Assembly: GCF_003287455.1 (NCBI RefSeq) | Contig: NZ_PRLC01000006.1 | Location: 62,001 to 126,000 of the forward strand | Origin: Faecalibacterium hattorii | Lineage (GTDB): Bacteria; Bacillota; Clostridia; Oscillospirales; Ruminococcaceae | Reading direction: 5' to 3' | Length of the DNA stretch: 64,000 nt | Shown: positions 1 to 8,220 of the stretch, one piece after another | How the letters are laid out: each line of letters opens with the position of its first letter | Numbering within the stretch: the first letter of the stretch is position 1 | Made by a program: the position numbers and the translations under genes | The notes under the pieces: model-generated | Seen by the model: the letters and a program-made list of their open reading frames with translations, nothing else | The model's database searches: none | What the model was told of the DNA's origin: nothing

Positions 1-13
1 AATGGAGTAAACA

Positions 14-679
14 TTGAAATACAGAGAAATCGTGGACGGCATTTTTCTTGACCGTCCCAACCGTTTTATTGCCCATGTAGACGTGAACGGCACGGTGGAA
101 ACCGTCCATGTCAAAAACACCGGGCGGTGCAGGGAACTGCTGCTGCCCGGTGCGGCGGTGCGTCTAGAAGTGTCAGACAACCCGAAACGCAAGACAAAAT
201 ACGACCTTGTGGCGGTCCGCAAGCAGGAACTTGGCTGGGTCAATATGGACAGTCAGGCACCCAACAAGGTGGTAGGAGAATGGCTCTCAAAGCAGGAGTT
301 TGACCTTGTCAGGCCGGAGTTTGCATACGGAAAATCCCGCATTGACTTCTACATGGAAAAGGGCGAACAGAAATACCTGCTGGAGGTCAAAGGCTGCACA
401 TTGGAAGTGGGCGGCGTCGGCTATTTCCCGGATGCACCCACCGAACGGGGCGTGAAGCACTTGCACGAGCTAGCGCAAGCGCAGCGGGCAGGATATCGGT
501 GCGCAGTGGCCTTTGTAATTCAGATGGAAGGCGTCGCCGAGGTAAGGCCGAATGTTGATATTCAGCCGGAGTTTGGCACAGCGCTGGCTGAAGCGAAAGC
601 CGCTGGCGTGAGGGTGCTGTTCCTGCTTTGCCATGTCGGGCGGGACAGTCTGGAGATCGTGGAGCAGCGGGAAGGGTAA
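14..679 (+). CDS. sfsA: SfsA family protein (sugar fermentation stimulation homolog)
   Basis: A 221-residue protein, the usual SfsA length (about 230). The start is TTG at 14, six bases after a GGAG Shine-Dalgarno at 4-7. The N-terminal half is a small beta-barrel-like region (FIAHVDVNG, the HVKNTGRCREL segment, LLPGAAV). The C-terminal half carries nuclease-fold-like signatures: SRIDFYM, YLLEVKGCTLE and FPDAPTERGVKHL, which are the family hallmarks. SfsA binds DNA in E. coli and has been linked to sugar metabolism, but its biochemical role is not settled. The next gene on this strand starts after a terminator, so it appears to be transcribed alone or as the end of an operon to the left of the window. 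Confidence 0.93.
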   Translation: MKYREIVDGIFLDRPNRFIAHVDVNGTVETVHVKNTGRCRELLLPGAAVRLEVSDNPKRKTKYDLVAVRKQELGWVNMDSQAPNKVVGEWLSKQEFDLVRPEFAYGKSRIDFYMEKGEQKYLLEVKGCTLEVGGVGYFPDAPTERGVKHLHELAQAQRAGYRCAVAFVIQMEGVAEVRPNVDIQPEFGTALAEAKAAGVRVLFLLCHVGRDSLEIVEQREG

Positions 680-831
680 AATGGGATGGAATGAAAGAAC
701 ATCCTGTTTCTTATCGCAAGTCAAGAAATTAGCGCAACATTCAAACAGCATATTTGCGAGATGCAATTCAACGTTGTTGCTGTTGCATTAAAAAGTTGAA
801 TTGCTATTGTAAAAATCAGGGGGTAAGTTAC

Positions 832-885
832 AAAAGGCCGCTGTGTCGCAGAGCGCTTCTCCGGCACAGCGGCCTTTTCGTTTTT
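832..885. terminator. Rho-independent terminator
   Basis: AAAAGGCCGCTGTG (832-845) pairs with CACAGCGGCCTTTT (865-878), a perfect 14-bp stem followed by CG and TTTTT on the plus strand. It can end sfsA transcription from the left. The A-run on the other side makes it usable on the minus strand too. Confidence 0.8.
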
Positions 886-894
886 GGCTGCGGC

Positions 895-1089
895 TTACCG
901 CATCCGTCCATCGCCGCCCATCAAGGCGGTCATTTCTTCAAGATAATCCAGCGGGAACGGCGGAGCGCACAGGGGCTTTATGGCAATGCTCATGAGCTTC
1001 ATGGGATTGTCGTCTGCCGCCACCCGGTTGGAGCTGAGCTTTCCGCAGCGTTTGCAGCGGTGGATGATGGCCCACTCGCCGCCTTTTTG
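895..1089 (-). pseudogene. C-terminal fragment of an RNHCP-domain protein
   Basis: On the minus strand an open frame from about 1089 to a TAA at 895-897 encodes about 65 residues. It includes GGEWAIIHRCKRCGKLSSNR, then VAADDNP and APPFPLDYLEE. This is the C-terminal half of the RNHCP family: the tryptophan/HRC block, CxxC and the terminal PPFPL. The N-terminal half, with the first zinc ligands and the RNHCP motif, is missing; an in-frame stop (TGA) lies just upstream at 1093-1095 and there is no start codon or ribosome-binding site. I read it as the decayed tail of a former gene. The family function is unknown. Confidence 0.6.
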
Positions 1090-1127
1090 AAATCATTGTT
1101 CATCATGCGTTCTGGAAAAGTTATATT

Positions 1128-1193
1128 TTTCGCACATTTTCTATTGACATGCTCTGTGCAATGTGATATATTTATCACACAAGATGTGCGAAA
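1128..1193 (+). promoter_or_regulatory. Sigma-A promoter with two nested inverted repeats
   Basis: TTGACA (1144-1149), a 17-bp spacer and TATATT (1167-1172) form a near-consensus promoter 80 bp before the membrane-protein gene at 1251. TGTGATA (1162-1168) and TATCACA (1173-1179) are a perfect inverted repeat over the -10. A second perfect repeat, TTTCGCACAT (1128-1137) and ATGTGCGAAA (1184-1193), brackets the whole promoter. The likely ligand is the XRE protein encoded two genes downstream (inference). Confidence 0.72.
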
Positions 1194-1250
1194 TTTCTCA
1201 CCTCATTTCATTGTATGGTATATCTTCATTCGCAAGAAAGGAACTTTCCT

Positions 1251-1658
1251 ATGAAAAAAGTCACGTTGAAAGAGCTGGTCGCCGACAAGATCATCTTTGC
1301 CGTTCTGGTCGCGCTCTACTACTGGATGTGGGCACGGAACGACTGGAAGGATTTTTATCCCACTATCCAGACCGTTGTGGGTGGCTTCACGTTCTGGTAT
1401 TTTGTATTCCGCGCTATCCGGGTGCGGAAATATAAGCAGGAAGCTGCCGACGAAATGGCCGAGGCCAATCTCCACCGATGCGACAGCATCTGTCTGAAGG
1501 TCTGCAAGGCCGCCCTGATTGGGATTGGCTTTGCCTGTGCCATCGGTCGGCTCGTGCTCACCACCGAGGTCATCGGTTACTGCCTGATGGGGACGCTGAT
1601 CCTGATTGAAGTCGTGCGCACGGTTGCATTCTGGCTGATGGACGAGAAAGGACTCTGA
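1251..1658 (+). CDS. Small integral membrane protein, cotranscribed with an XRE regulator
   Basis: 135 residues, starting at ATG 1251, which follows an AAAGGA site at 1237-1242 with good spacing. It has about four predicted membrane helices: residues 13-28 ([14 protein letters not shown]), 38-57 ([19 protein letters not shown]), about 85-103 ([18 protein letters not shown]) and about 105-130. A charged cytoplasmic loop ([19 protein letters not shown]) lies between the second and third. No known catalytic motif is seen. It ends 2 bp before the XRE regulator, an arrangement common in Firmicutes where a small membrane protein and a Cro-like regulator are coexpressed. Function unknown. Confidence 0.8.
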   Translation: MKKVTLKELVADKIIFAVLVALYYWMWARNDWKDFYPTIQTVVGGFTFWYFVFRAIRVRKYKQEAADEMAEANLHRCDSICLKVCKAALIGIGFACAIGRLVLTTEVIGYCLMGTLILIEVVRTVAFWLMDEKGL

Positions 1659-1660
1659 GC

Positions 1661-1864
1661 ATGGCACTGGTCACGAAACTGAAAGAATACCGGGAGCGGG
1701 ACAATTTCAAGCAGGCGGAGCTGGCCGAGCTGGTCGGGGTACGCCGGGAAACCATTGTCAACCTTGAAAAAGGCAAGTACAACCCCTCCCTGAAACTGGC
1801 GATGGACATTGCAAAGGTCTTTCACACCACGGTGGAAGAATTGTTTGCGTATACAGAGGATTAA
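1661..1864 (+). CDS. XRE/Cro-family transcriptional regulator
   Basis: 67 residues, nearly all one Cro/C1-type helix-turn-helix. The fold runs from [22 protein letters not shown] through the recognition helix [16 protein letters not shown] to LAMDIAKVF and the closing TVEELF. The ATG at 1661 follows the upstream stop by two bases, so translation is probably coupled. Close relatives of this compact type are often autoregulatory. The palindromes around the promoter at 1128-1193 are the natural operator candidates (inference). A 13-bp stem-loop follows directly. Confidence 0.9.
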   Translation: MALVTKLKEYRERDNFKQAELAELVGVRRETIVNLEKGKYNPSLKLAMDIAKVFHTTVEELFAYTED

Positions 1865-1913
1865 AAAGACGCAGTGCAGATTATGGCAGGGCCGTAACCG
1901 GCACTGCGTCTTT
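1865..1913 (+). terminator. Stem-loop after the XRE gene
   Basis: AAAGACGCAGTGC (1865-1877) pairs perfectly with GCACTGCGTCTTT (1901-1913) across a 23-base loop. The T-run is short, so termination may be partial. Confidence 0.6.
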
Positions 1914-2022
1914 GCGTGTGGCTGGCTTTCAAATAACGATATTGAGCGCAGGGTGTGACACCGCCGGTGCTGCACAGACCCAAGCTGTATTGTAAAAACG
2001 GAGGATCTTACCGGAAGAGCAG

Positions 2023-2078
2023 CAAAACACCCGCCTACGTATTGTGTGCAAAGCACAGTACATGGGCGGGTGCGGTTT
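2023..2078 (-). terminator. Terminator of the glycosidase operon
   Basis: AAAACACCCGCC (2023-2034) pairs with GGCGGGTG...GTTTT (2064-2078). On the minus strand it lies 22 bp after the GH36 stop codon and ends in a T-rich tail, so it should end the TetR-GH2-symporter-GH36 transcript. Confidence 0.6.
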
Positions 2079-2099
2079 TGTTGTGGTTTGTTTGCACTG

Positions 2100-3701
2100 T
2101 CAGAACAGGTCGAAACAGATTTTTTGTGGAGTTCCGTCCAGCAGATACCGGATAGAGAGACGGTCGTTTTCCGCTTCTGCTCGCACCTGCGTGGCGTGCT
2201 CAAAGAGGGTGCGCAGACGGCGGTACTCTGCCCGTTGCGCATCCGTGTAGTGGGACGGCATATCCGAGGTAAGGAACACATTGCCCAGCAGGGCGTTGAC
2301 TGTGGCAAGAGTGCGTTTTTGCTCTGCCGTCAGCTTGCAGTTTTCCTCCCGGAGGAAGAACACATCCGGGTCGCTGCCATAGGCACGGCCATTGAGCTGC
2401 CGCCGGAATACCGTGTTGTTCAGCGCCTGCTTTGTGGACACCCGCTCCCGATGGAACAGGCGCATATACCACACATCGTCCCAGTCCAAGCTCACGTCAC
2501 AACTGACACGGCAGTAATCCACCAGCCCGAAGGCCGGCATCACCGGTACGCCGCAGCCGAGAATCTGCTTTTGCCCGCACCAACTGCGCAGCAGCTCCAT
2601 GGCACGGTACATCCGGGCTGCCCGGCTCTCATGGGCGTTGCCAAAGGGGGCAGCGCCGTACAGAAAATCCAGCTTGACAAGGTCGAAGCCCCAGTCGTTC
2701 AGCACCCGGTCGAACACCCGGCGCAGATAGTCCAGCACGGCCGGGTTGTCGATATCCAGCGCATAAAAGCTGCTCCAGTTGCTGCCGCAGCACCACGGTT
2801 TGCCGTCCACTTTCAGCAGCCAGTCCGGGTGCTGCCGGAAAAGGGCGGAGTCCTTTTCGCACACAAAGGGTGCAAGCCATAGCCCGGCCTGAAATCCGGC
2901 GGCATGAATTTCCTCCACCATGCCTTTCAGCCCGTGGGGGAATTTCTGTGCATCTGTTTCCAGCCAGTCGCCCACCTTCGGCTCCCAGCCATCGTCGATC
3001 TGGAACAGGTCTCCCAGACAAAGCAGACTGCGGCATCCGGTCAGGTCCTCCCGGATGGTATCCTCGGTGATGTCCTGATAGCGGTTGTACCAACTGGAAT
3101 AGCCTGCCAGCTTCTTTTCCGTCCGAGGGCGTATGCCCATAGCCTGAAACCAGCCGTCGAACACCTCCGTCTCGCCGCCCTCGGCAAAAAACAGGTCAAG
3201 GAGTGGGAAACTGCCGCCGGGATGCTCCACCCCGGTGCAGTCACGCTCCAGCGTCAGCAGGGCTTTGCCGCTGTCGTAGCGGAGGATGGTGTAGCCCGAC
3301 TTCTCGTCCAGCGATGCCACCAGCCGGAACTGTGTGCCCTTGCGGAAATAGCAGTAGGAAAAGCCGTGGCTCTGCCCCTTTTGATGCCCATAAGGCGCAA
3401 AATGATAATCGCCGTAGCGGTCAAAGGCGTATTTTTTGCGCAGAAAGCCGGGGATGTGGTCGGTGCCGCGCAGCTTGCCGTTCCGGTCCAGCTCCGGGCT
3501 GTAGGTCCATGTCTGGTAGCCGTTCATGAACAGACGCTCGTCTGCTTCCATCGTCCACGGCATCTCGGCACGCACCGCCTTCAGCGTCCCGGCGGGCAGG
3601 TCTGCCGTCAGATGCAGCGCACCGCCATTCTCCGTGACCGTGCAGTTGCCTGTCTGTACGCCGCCGGAAGTTTCCGCGTACCAGTGCAGTGTTTCAGTCA
3701 T
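2100..3701 (-). CDS. Alpha-galactosidase-like glycoside hydrolase (GH36 / clan GH-D)
   Basis: 533 residues from the ATG at 3701, nine bases after GGAGG. The N-terminal beta-sandwich (about 1-190; MNGYQTWTYSPE) is followed by a TIM barrel. Active-site landmarks are QIDDGWE (235-240), GLWLAPF (273-279), the nucleophile D345 in LVKLDF and the probable acid/base D402 in RVSCDVS. It is shorter than the 700-residue GH36 enzymes and lacks most of their C-terminal sheet. It is expected to remove terminal alpha-galactose from oligosaccharides in the cytoplasm, as there is no signal peptide. It is the last gene of the operon and overlaps the symporter gene by 8 bp, so it probably acts on the imported sugar. 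The exact substrate cannot be read from sequence. Confidence 0.85.
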   Translation of the reverse strand: MTETLHWYAETSGGVQTGNCTVTENGGALHLTADLPAGTLKAVRAEMPWTMEADERLFMNGYQTWTYSPELDRNGKLRGTDHIPGFLRKKYAFDRYGDYHFAPYGHQKGQSHGFSYCYFRKGTQFRLVASLDEKSGYTILRYDSGKALLTLERDCTGVEHPGGSFPLLDLFFAEGGETEVFDGWFQAMGIRPRTEKKLAGYSSWYNRYQDITEDTIREDLTGCRSLLCLGDLFQIDDGWEPKVGDWLETDAQKFPHGLKGMVEEIHAAGFQAGLWLAPFVCEKDSALFRQHPDWLLKVDGKPWCCGSNWSSFYALDIDNPAVLDYLRRVFDRVLNDWGFDLVKLDFLYGAAPFGNAHESRAARMYRAMELLRSWCGQKQILGCGVPVMPAFGLVDYCRVSCDVSLDWDDVWYMRLFHRERVSTKQALNNTVFRRQLNGRAYGSDPDVFFLREENCKLTAEQKRTLATVNALLGNVFLTSDMPSHYTDAQRAEYRRLRTLFEHATQVRAEAENDRLSIRYLLDGTPQKICFDLF

Positions 3702-5079
3702 GGTGCGCTTCCTCCCCGTGGAGTTGTGCGCTGATCTCGGCAGCGCGGGCATCGGTCAGAACAAACTTGCGGCGGAACAGCACCAGCGCACCAGCCAGTA
3801 CCAGCATGGGCAGAACGGTCATCATCAGGCGCAGACCCAGCAGGGTTCCGGCGCTTTGTACTGCCACCGGGCCGGTCTCCTCCGTGTTGCCCACAAGACC
3901 GATGAGGTCCAGCCCGATGCCGGTCAGGAATACCGCCACACCGGAAGCAGCCTTGACCACAAAGGTCTGCATGGAAAAGATAACGCTCTCCTCCCGGCGT
4001 CCGGTCTTGAGCTGGCCGTAATCCACGCTGTTGGAAAGGAACAGGGTGGTCAGCACGCTCAGCATCCCGTTGCAGGCGAACACCACCACGCCCGGAATGC
4101 ACAGCAGGGCAAGGCTGTGGGAAAGGCCGGTCAGGCAGAACACCAGCAGCATGCCGTAGCCGCACAGCGCCAGCAAAAGGCTCAGGTAAAATACCTGCGT
4201 ACTGCTGAACTTTTTGCGCAGCAAGGGGTAAAGCACCATCATGCCAAGGATCTGCGCCGCACCGCCCACGGTGGAAAACAGGGTGTAGGTGGCTTTCCAG
4301 CCTGCACCGCCAAGGTCGTATTTGAAGAAATAGATGATGAAGTTGGAGGTAAGGTACAGCGCCGAGTTGATCAGCACGATGCTGCCTACCACGACCATAG
4401 CCTGATCGTTGCGGAACAGGGCGGAGAACATCTCCTTTACGGTGGCGGTCTTCATCTCACTGGGGGTGGTTTCTTTCATGGAAATGCAGCACACCAGCTC
4501 TGTCACTGCAAAAATTACCGCTACGATCAGCGCCACCCAGCGGAAGCCGGCGCGCTCGCTGTTGCCGCCAAGGGCTCCCACCAGCAGCATGGTGAACATG
4601 GCGATAAGAGCCGAACCAACGCCTGCACAGGTACGCCCCACCATGGAAAGGTTCTCCCGGTCTTTTGGGGTGCGGGTCACGGCCGGGATCATGGACCAGT
4701 AGGGAATATCCATCATGGTATAGGTGACGCCCCACAGGATGTACATCACGCTGAAATAGACCATCAACGCCGCTTCGTCCAGCACCGGGGCGGCAAACAG
4801 GGCGTAGAGCACCAGCGCATTGAGCAGCGTGCCGGAAAAGATCCACGGACGGAAACGTCCCCAGCGGGTGCGGGTCTTTGCCACCAGAACCCCCATAAAG
4901 GGGTCGTTGAAGGCATCAAAGAACCGGGCAGCCATGAGCACGACGCCCACAAAGCTGGCCGAAAGCCCCAGCACATCCTGATAATAATACATGACGTAAG
5001 AAGCCGACAGGGCATATACCATATCCTTGCCCACGGCACCAATACCAAATGCGGTTTTCTGTTTCAGGGTCAGTTCCAT
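3694..5079 (-). CDS. GPH-family glycoside:cation symporter (MelB-like)
   Basis: 461 residues with 12 predicted membrane helices. The start at 5079 follows AAGGAGGA. The N-terminus (KQKTAFGIGAVGKDMVYALSA) and the helix-2 motif ARFFDAFNDPFMG, with the cation-binding acidic residues of MelB/LacS, place it in the glycoside-pentoside-hexuronide:cation family. WGRFRPWI after helix 2 is another family signature. It overlaps the GH2 gene (10 bp) upstream and the GH36 gene (8 bp) downstream, so all are translated together. The likely role is uptake of a galactoside, or of a beta-linked saccharide, that the flanking hydrolases then cleave. Confidence 0.9.
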   Translation of the reverse strand: MELTLKQKTAFGIGAVGKDMVYALSASYVMYYYQDVLGLSASFVGVVLMAARFFDAFNDPFMGVLVAKTRTRWGRFRPWIFSGTLLNALVLYALFAAPVLDEAALMVYFSVMYILWGVTYTMMDIPYWSMIPAVTRTPKDRENLSMVGRTCAGVGSALIAMFTMLLVGALGGNSERAGFRWVALIVAVIFAVTELVCCISMKETTPSEMKTATVKEMFSALFRNDQAMVVVGSIVLINSALYLTSNFIIYFFKYDLGGAGWKATYTLFSTVGGAAQILGMMVLYPLLRKKFSSTQVFYLSLLLALCGYGMLLVFCLTGLSHSLALLCIPGVVVFACNGMLSVLTTLFLSNSVDYGQLKTGRREESVIFSMQTFVVKAASGVAVFLTGIGLDLIGLVGNTEETGPVAVQSAGTLLGLRLMMTVLPMLVLAGALVLFRRKFVLTDARAAEISAQLHGEEAHHD

Positions 5080-7451
5080 ACAGCATCCTCCTTTTCGATG
5101 GTGAACCGCAGCACAACGGGCTGGGTCTGCGGTGCAGAAACGGTCAGCAGGGCTTCTCCGGCAGTGCCCACGGTGCGCAGATAGGTTCCGGTCATGCCGC
5201 CTTCTGCCACGGCGGTCTGCGGGCCCACAAGGGCGGCGCTGCCATCCACCGTAAACTGCACCGGGAACTGTGCGTAGGGGGCAGGGGTGCCATTCTCGTC
5301 CAGAATGCGCACCCGGACAGCCGCCATATCGTAAGTATCTTTTTCCCGAAGAGTCGTCCGGCTGACTTTGACTTCCAAGTGCAGCTTTGCACTGGGGCAA
5401 AGGGACACGCTGCGCACCACGTTGCCGTCCTGCACGGCATCGAACCGCCATCGGGTAGCTTCGCCGCCCCAGTTGCCCACATATTTGCCGTAAAGCGCCA
5501 CGCCATCTTCAAAGCTCATTTTGTAGTGCAGCATACACCAGCCGAATTTGACCTTGTAGGCCAGCGGCAGTCCCGCCAAGCCGTATTTTCCGGCGGCCAG
5601 CAGACAGTCCCGCACAGCGGCTGCCTTGGAGGGGGAGAAGTGCTCCTGCGTCTCCAGCAGCTCGCCAATGGGATCGTCCACCACAAAGGGCGGGTGGGGC
5701 AGCGCCGTCCACTGGCTTTGGCGCAGGGCGGTGACGAACACATCGTTTTTGTAAAGCCTTACCTGCTGGGCATTGCTGAAAACATAGGCCGTGCCCAGCT
5801 GCCCGGCGGGGTTATCGCCGATGTCCATGGAGGAGCTGACCGCCAGCACCGGGTCGGTATCGCCCTGACTGGCATAGACCGCTGCCGCCAATTTGGGGTT
5901 GCGGAAGCTGTCCAGCACCCCGTGGTAGCAGATGCGGTCCCCGGAGCCAAAGTCCTTGTGGGTCTGGTAGTCGAACATACACCAGCCGAAGCACCCGGCG
6001 TGCTCTCCGCTGGCATAGGCGGCGTTCTGCACCCGGACATGCCGTAAGGCGTGCTCCTGCCGGTGCGGGCCGTCGTCAAAGGCCTTGGTGGGGTACATGT
6101 GGCCGTTGCACTCCGAGATGAGCAGCGCCTTGCCCATATCCGGGGTCACGTCCTTTTTGGGCTTTGCGCCGGGCGTTACGCCGTTGTGGGAAAAATCGTT
6201 ATAGGCATAGACATCCTCCAGCAGATGGCTCTTTTCCAGATACCGCACACCGGAGGTGGCGCGGCTGGGGTCCAGCTGATGGGCAATCTCGTTGGTGCGG
6301 GTGTAAAAGGCATCGTCGTCCACGCTCTCGTTGATGCGCACGCCCCACAGGATGATACTGGGATGGCTGCGGTTTTGCAGGAGCATCTCCCGCAGCATTT
6401 CACAGGCGGCGTCCTTCCAGTTGTCGTCCCCGATGTGCTGCCAGCCCGGCAGTTCGGTGAACACCAGCAGACCCCGCCGGTCGCACTCGTCCAGAAAATA
6501 TGGACTTTGGGGGTAGTGGCTGGTGCGCACGGCGGTGCAGTGCAGCTCCTCCTGCAAAATGCGGGCATCCTCCCGCTGCAGGCTTTCCGGTGCGGCGTAG
6601 CCGATGTAAGGGTAGCTCTGGTGTCGGTTCAGACCCCGCAAAAAGGTCTTTTTTCCGTTGAGGTAAAAGCCATCCGCCCGGAACTCTGCGGTGCGGAAGC
6701 CAAACGTCACCTGTTTGCGGTCGATGGGTTGTCCGGCGGCGTTCAAAAGCTCTGCCACGGCATGATGCAAAACCGGGTGCTCGGTATCCCACGGCTGTGC
6801 GTCCGGGACGGAAAGCTGCATCTTCCCGGTTTCTGCCGCCTGTGCGGTCTGCTGGGCCAGCAGGGTGCCGTCTGCGGTCTCCAGCCGGATGCGGACCGCC
6901 ACGGCTGCGGGTGTAAGCTCTGCCGTCCACTGCACCACGGCATCATGCAGGGTGGGCGTGTAGACGAACAGATCCGTCAGGCGGCTTTCTGCCGTAGCTT
7001 CCAGCCAGACCTCCCGGTACAGCCCGCCGTAGGTCAGGTAGTCGATGACAAAGCCAAAGGGTGGAATGGCCGGGTCTTCACGGGTATCCAATTGCACGGT
7101 CAGCAGGTTTTCACCCTCCCGGTCCACAAGGTCTGTGATCTCCACCGCAAAGCCGGTATAGCCGCCCCGGTGCTGCCCGGCAACCCTGCCGTTGACCCGC
7201 ACCACCGCCTGATGGGCGGCTCCGTCAAAGCGGACAAACAGCCGGGGCGCAGCCTGTACCGGCGGCACCCGGAACCGTTTGCGGTAGCCGCAGACCATCT
7301 CGTAATCGGCAGGGGAGGCATAGTGCAGCGGCACCTCCCGGCAGGTATGGGGCAAGCGGACGGCTTGTTGTTTTGGCACCGGCAGCCCCTTGCCAAAGGC
7401 TTCCGTCCAGTGTCGTGTAAACTCCCAATCCTCGCAAAAACTGTGTTTCAT
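5070..7451 (-). CDS. Glycoside hydrolase family 2 enzyme (beta-galactosidase/beta-glucuronidase-like)
   Basis: 793 residues from the ATG at 7451, preceded by AAGGAGT. The sugar-binding jelly roll comes first (about 1-155; RLPHTCREVPLHY, GGYTGFAVEITDLV), then an immunoglobulin-like domain and the catalytic barrel. The general acid/base is E375 in RINES and the nucleophile is E447 in LLISECNGH. After about residue 600 come DUF4982-type and GH2 C-terminal sandwich domains. No signal peptide is present, so it acts in the cytoplasm. Its start overlaps the TetR stop as ATGA, and its end overlaps the symporter. Substrate could be beta-galactosides or beta-glucuronides. The neighbouring alpha-galactosidase favours a galactose-containing glycan. 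Confidence 0.88.
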   Translation of the reverse strand: MKHSFCEDWEFTRHWTEAFGKGLPVPKQQAVRLPHTCREVPLHYASPADYEMVCGYRKRFRVPPVQAAPRLFVRFDGAAHQAVVRVNGRVAGQHRGGYTGFAVEITDLVDREGENLLTVQLDTREDPAIPPFGFVIDYLTYGGLYREVWLEATAESRLTDLFVYTPTLHDAVVQWTAELTPAAVAVRIRLETADGTLLAQQTAQAAETGKMQLSVPDAQPWDTEHPVLHHAVAELLNAAGQPIDRKQVTFGFRTAEFRADGFYLNGKKTFLRGLNRHQSYPYIGYAAPESLQREDARILQEELHCTAVRTSHYPQSPYFLDECDRRGLLVFTELPGWQHIGDDNWKDAACEMLREMLLQNRSHPSIILWGVRINESVDDDAFYTRTNEIAHQLDPSRATSGVRYLEKSHLLEDVYAYNDFSHNGVTPGAKPKKDVTPDMGKALLISECNGHMYPTKAFDDGPHRQEHALRHVRVQNAAYASGEHAGCFGWCMFDYQTHKDFGSGDRICYHGVLDSFRNPKLAAAVYASQGDTDPVLAVSSSMDIGDNPAGQLGTAYVFSNAQQVRLYKNDVFVTALRQSQWTALPHPPFVVDDPIGELLETQEHFSPSKAAAVRDCLLAAGKYGLAGLPLAYKVKFGWCMLHYKMSFEDGVALYGKYVGNWGGEATRWRFDAVQDGNVVRSVSLCPSAKLHLEVKVSRTTLREKDTYDMAAVRVRILDENGTPAPYAQFPVQFTVDGSAALVGPQTAVAEGGMTGTYLRTVGTAGEALLTVSAPQTQPVVLRFTIEKEDAVWN

Positions 7452-8011
7452 CGCGGCAGCACTCCTTCCAGTAAGATCGAGATCATTTCCTCCAGTACAG
7501 CCACATACTGCACCCCGCTTTCTGCCAGACTGCGGTCTGCCAGAAAGCTCTCAATGGACGCGGTGATCATCTGCCGCAGCACCGGCAGGGACACCGGACG
7601 CATGACCCCCTCTGCCACAGCCTGTTCCAGCAGCGCCATGGTGGGTTCCCACCCGTTTTCCAAGTGACTGCGCACCCGCGCCGCCACCACCGGGTATTTC
7701 TCGTCCAGCTCCTTCATCTGCCGCAGGTCCAGCGCGGCGTATTCTGTCGGCATGGCAATGATGACTGCCCGCAGCTTCTCCTGCAAAGTACCGCTGCCCG
7801 CCAGAATTTTCTGCTTGCAGTGGTGGATCTCCGCAAAGGCATGGTCTACCATGTCCAGCAGAAGCGCCTCCTTGGAGGGGTAAACGGTGTAGATGGTCTT
7901 TTTGCTGATGTGCAGCGGCTCTGCCACCTGTTGCATGGTGAAATGCAGCCCCTGTTGACGGAATAACTGCATCGCCTGTGTGCGCACCAGCGCATCGAGC
8001 TTTTCCTGCAT
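7448..8011 (-). CDS. TetR-family regulator of the glycosidase operon
   Basis: 187 residues. I chose the ATG at 8011 because AAGGAGGA (8017-8024) lies just upstream; the longer open frame above it crosses the promoter. The N-terminal helix-turn-helix is typical of TetR proteins: ALVRTQAMQLFRQQGLHFTMQQVA, then LHISKKTIYTVYPSKEALL. The C-terminal ligand domain (residues 60-187) is all-helical and not further recognisable. It is the first gene of the operon and overlaps GH2 by four bases, so it is probably autoregulated through the paired operators at 8026-8095. The inducer is presumably a sugar or a breakdown product (inference). Confidence 0.88.
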   Translation of the reverse strand: MQEKLDALVRTQAMQLFRQQGLHFTMQQVAEPLHISKKTIYTVYPSKEALLLDMVDHAFAEIHHCKQKILAGSGTLQEKLRAVIIAMPTEYAALDLRQMKELDEKYPVVAARVRSHLENGWEPTMALLEQAVAEGVMRPVSLPVLRQMITASIESFLADRSLAESGVQYVAVLEEMISILLEGVLPR

Positions 8012-8025
8012 GAGCGTCCTCCTTA

Positions 8026-8095
8026 TGGAAACTGTACTTGCGTTTCTGGTTTCCATTCTAGTGCGGAAACCGAGCCAAATCAAGCGGTTTCCGCA
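8026..8095 (-). promoter_or_regulatory. Operon promoter with twin TetR-type operators
   Basis: On the minus strand TTGATT (8083-8078), a 17-bp spacer and TAGAAT (8060-8055) form the promoter. Operator 1, TGCGGAAACCG (8062-8072) with CGGTTTCCGCA (8085-8095), covers the -35 and spacer. Operator 2, TGGAAAC (8026-8032) with GTTTCCA (8049-8055), lies at and below the -10. In both, GGAAAC and GTTTCC start exactly 22 bp apart, so they are probably bound by the same dimer. Confidence 0.78.
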
Positions 8096-8143
8096 TTTTC
8101 TGCGTTCTGCCGAGAAAGTGTAGACATTTTGCAGCAGAATGAC

Positions 8144-8185
8144 AAAAAGAACCCCGGCGTGCCTTGAAAGCCGCCGGGGTCTTTT
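8144..8185 (-). terminator. Terminator after nnrE
   Basis: ACCCCGGCG (8151-8159) pairs with CGCCGGGGT (8172-8180), extended by A/T pairs. On the minus strand the stem is followed by TTCTTTTTGTC, a clear rho-independent terminator 36 bp after the nnrE stop. Confidence 0.8.
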
Positions 8186-8220
8186 GCGTGCAAGTGCTTT
8201 TCCACAGCGGCAAGCCCTCG

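Noticed and set aside
754-1254. Plus-strand frame of 166 codons before the XRE operon
   Set aside because: It crosses a strong terminator and a consensus promoter, and overlaps the RNHCP remnant on the other strand; no ribosome-binding site.
3526-7667. Long plus-strand frames opposite the symporter and GH2 genes
   Set aside because: Composition is typical of antisense shadows (His, Gln and Ala rich); the minus-strand genes carry all catalytic motifs and Shine-Dalgarno sites.
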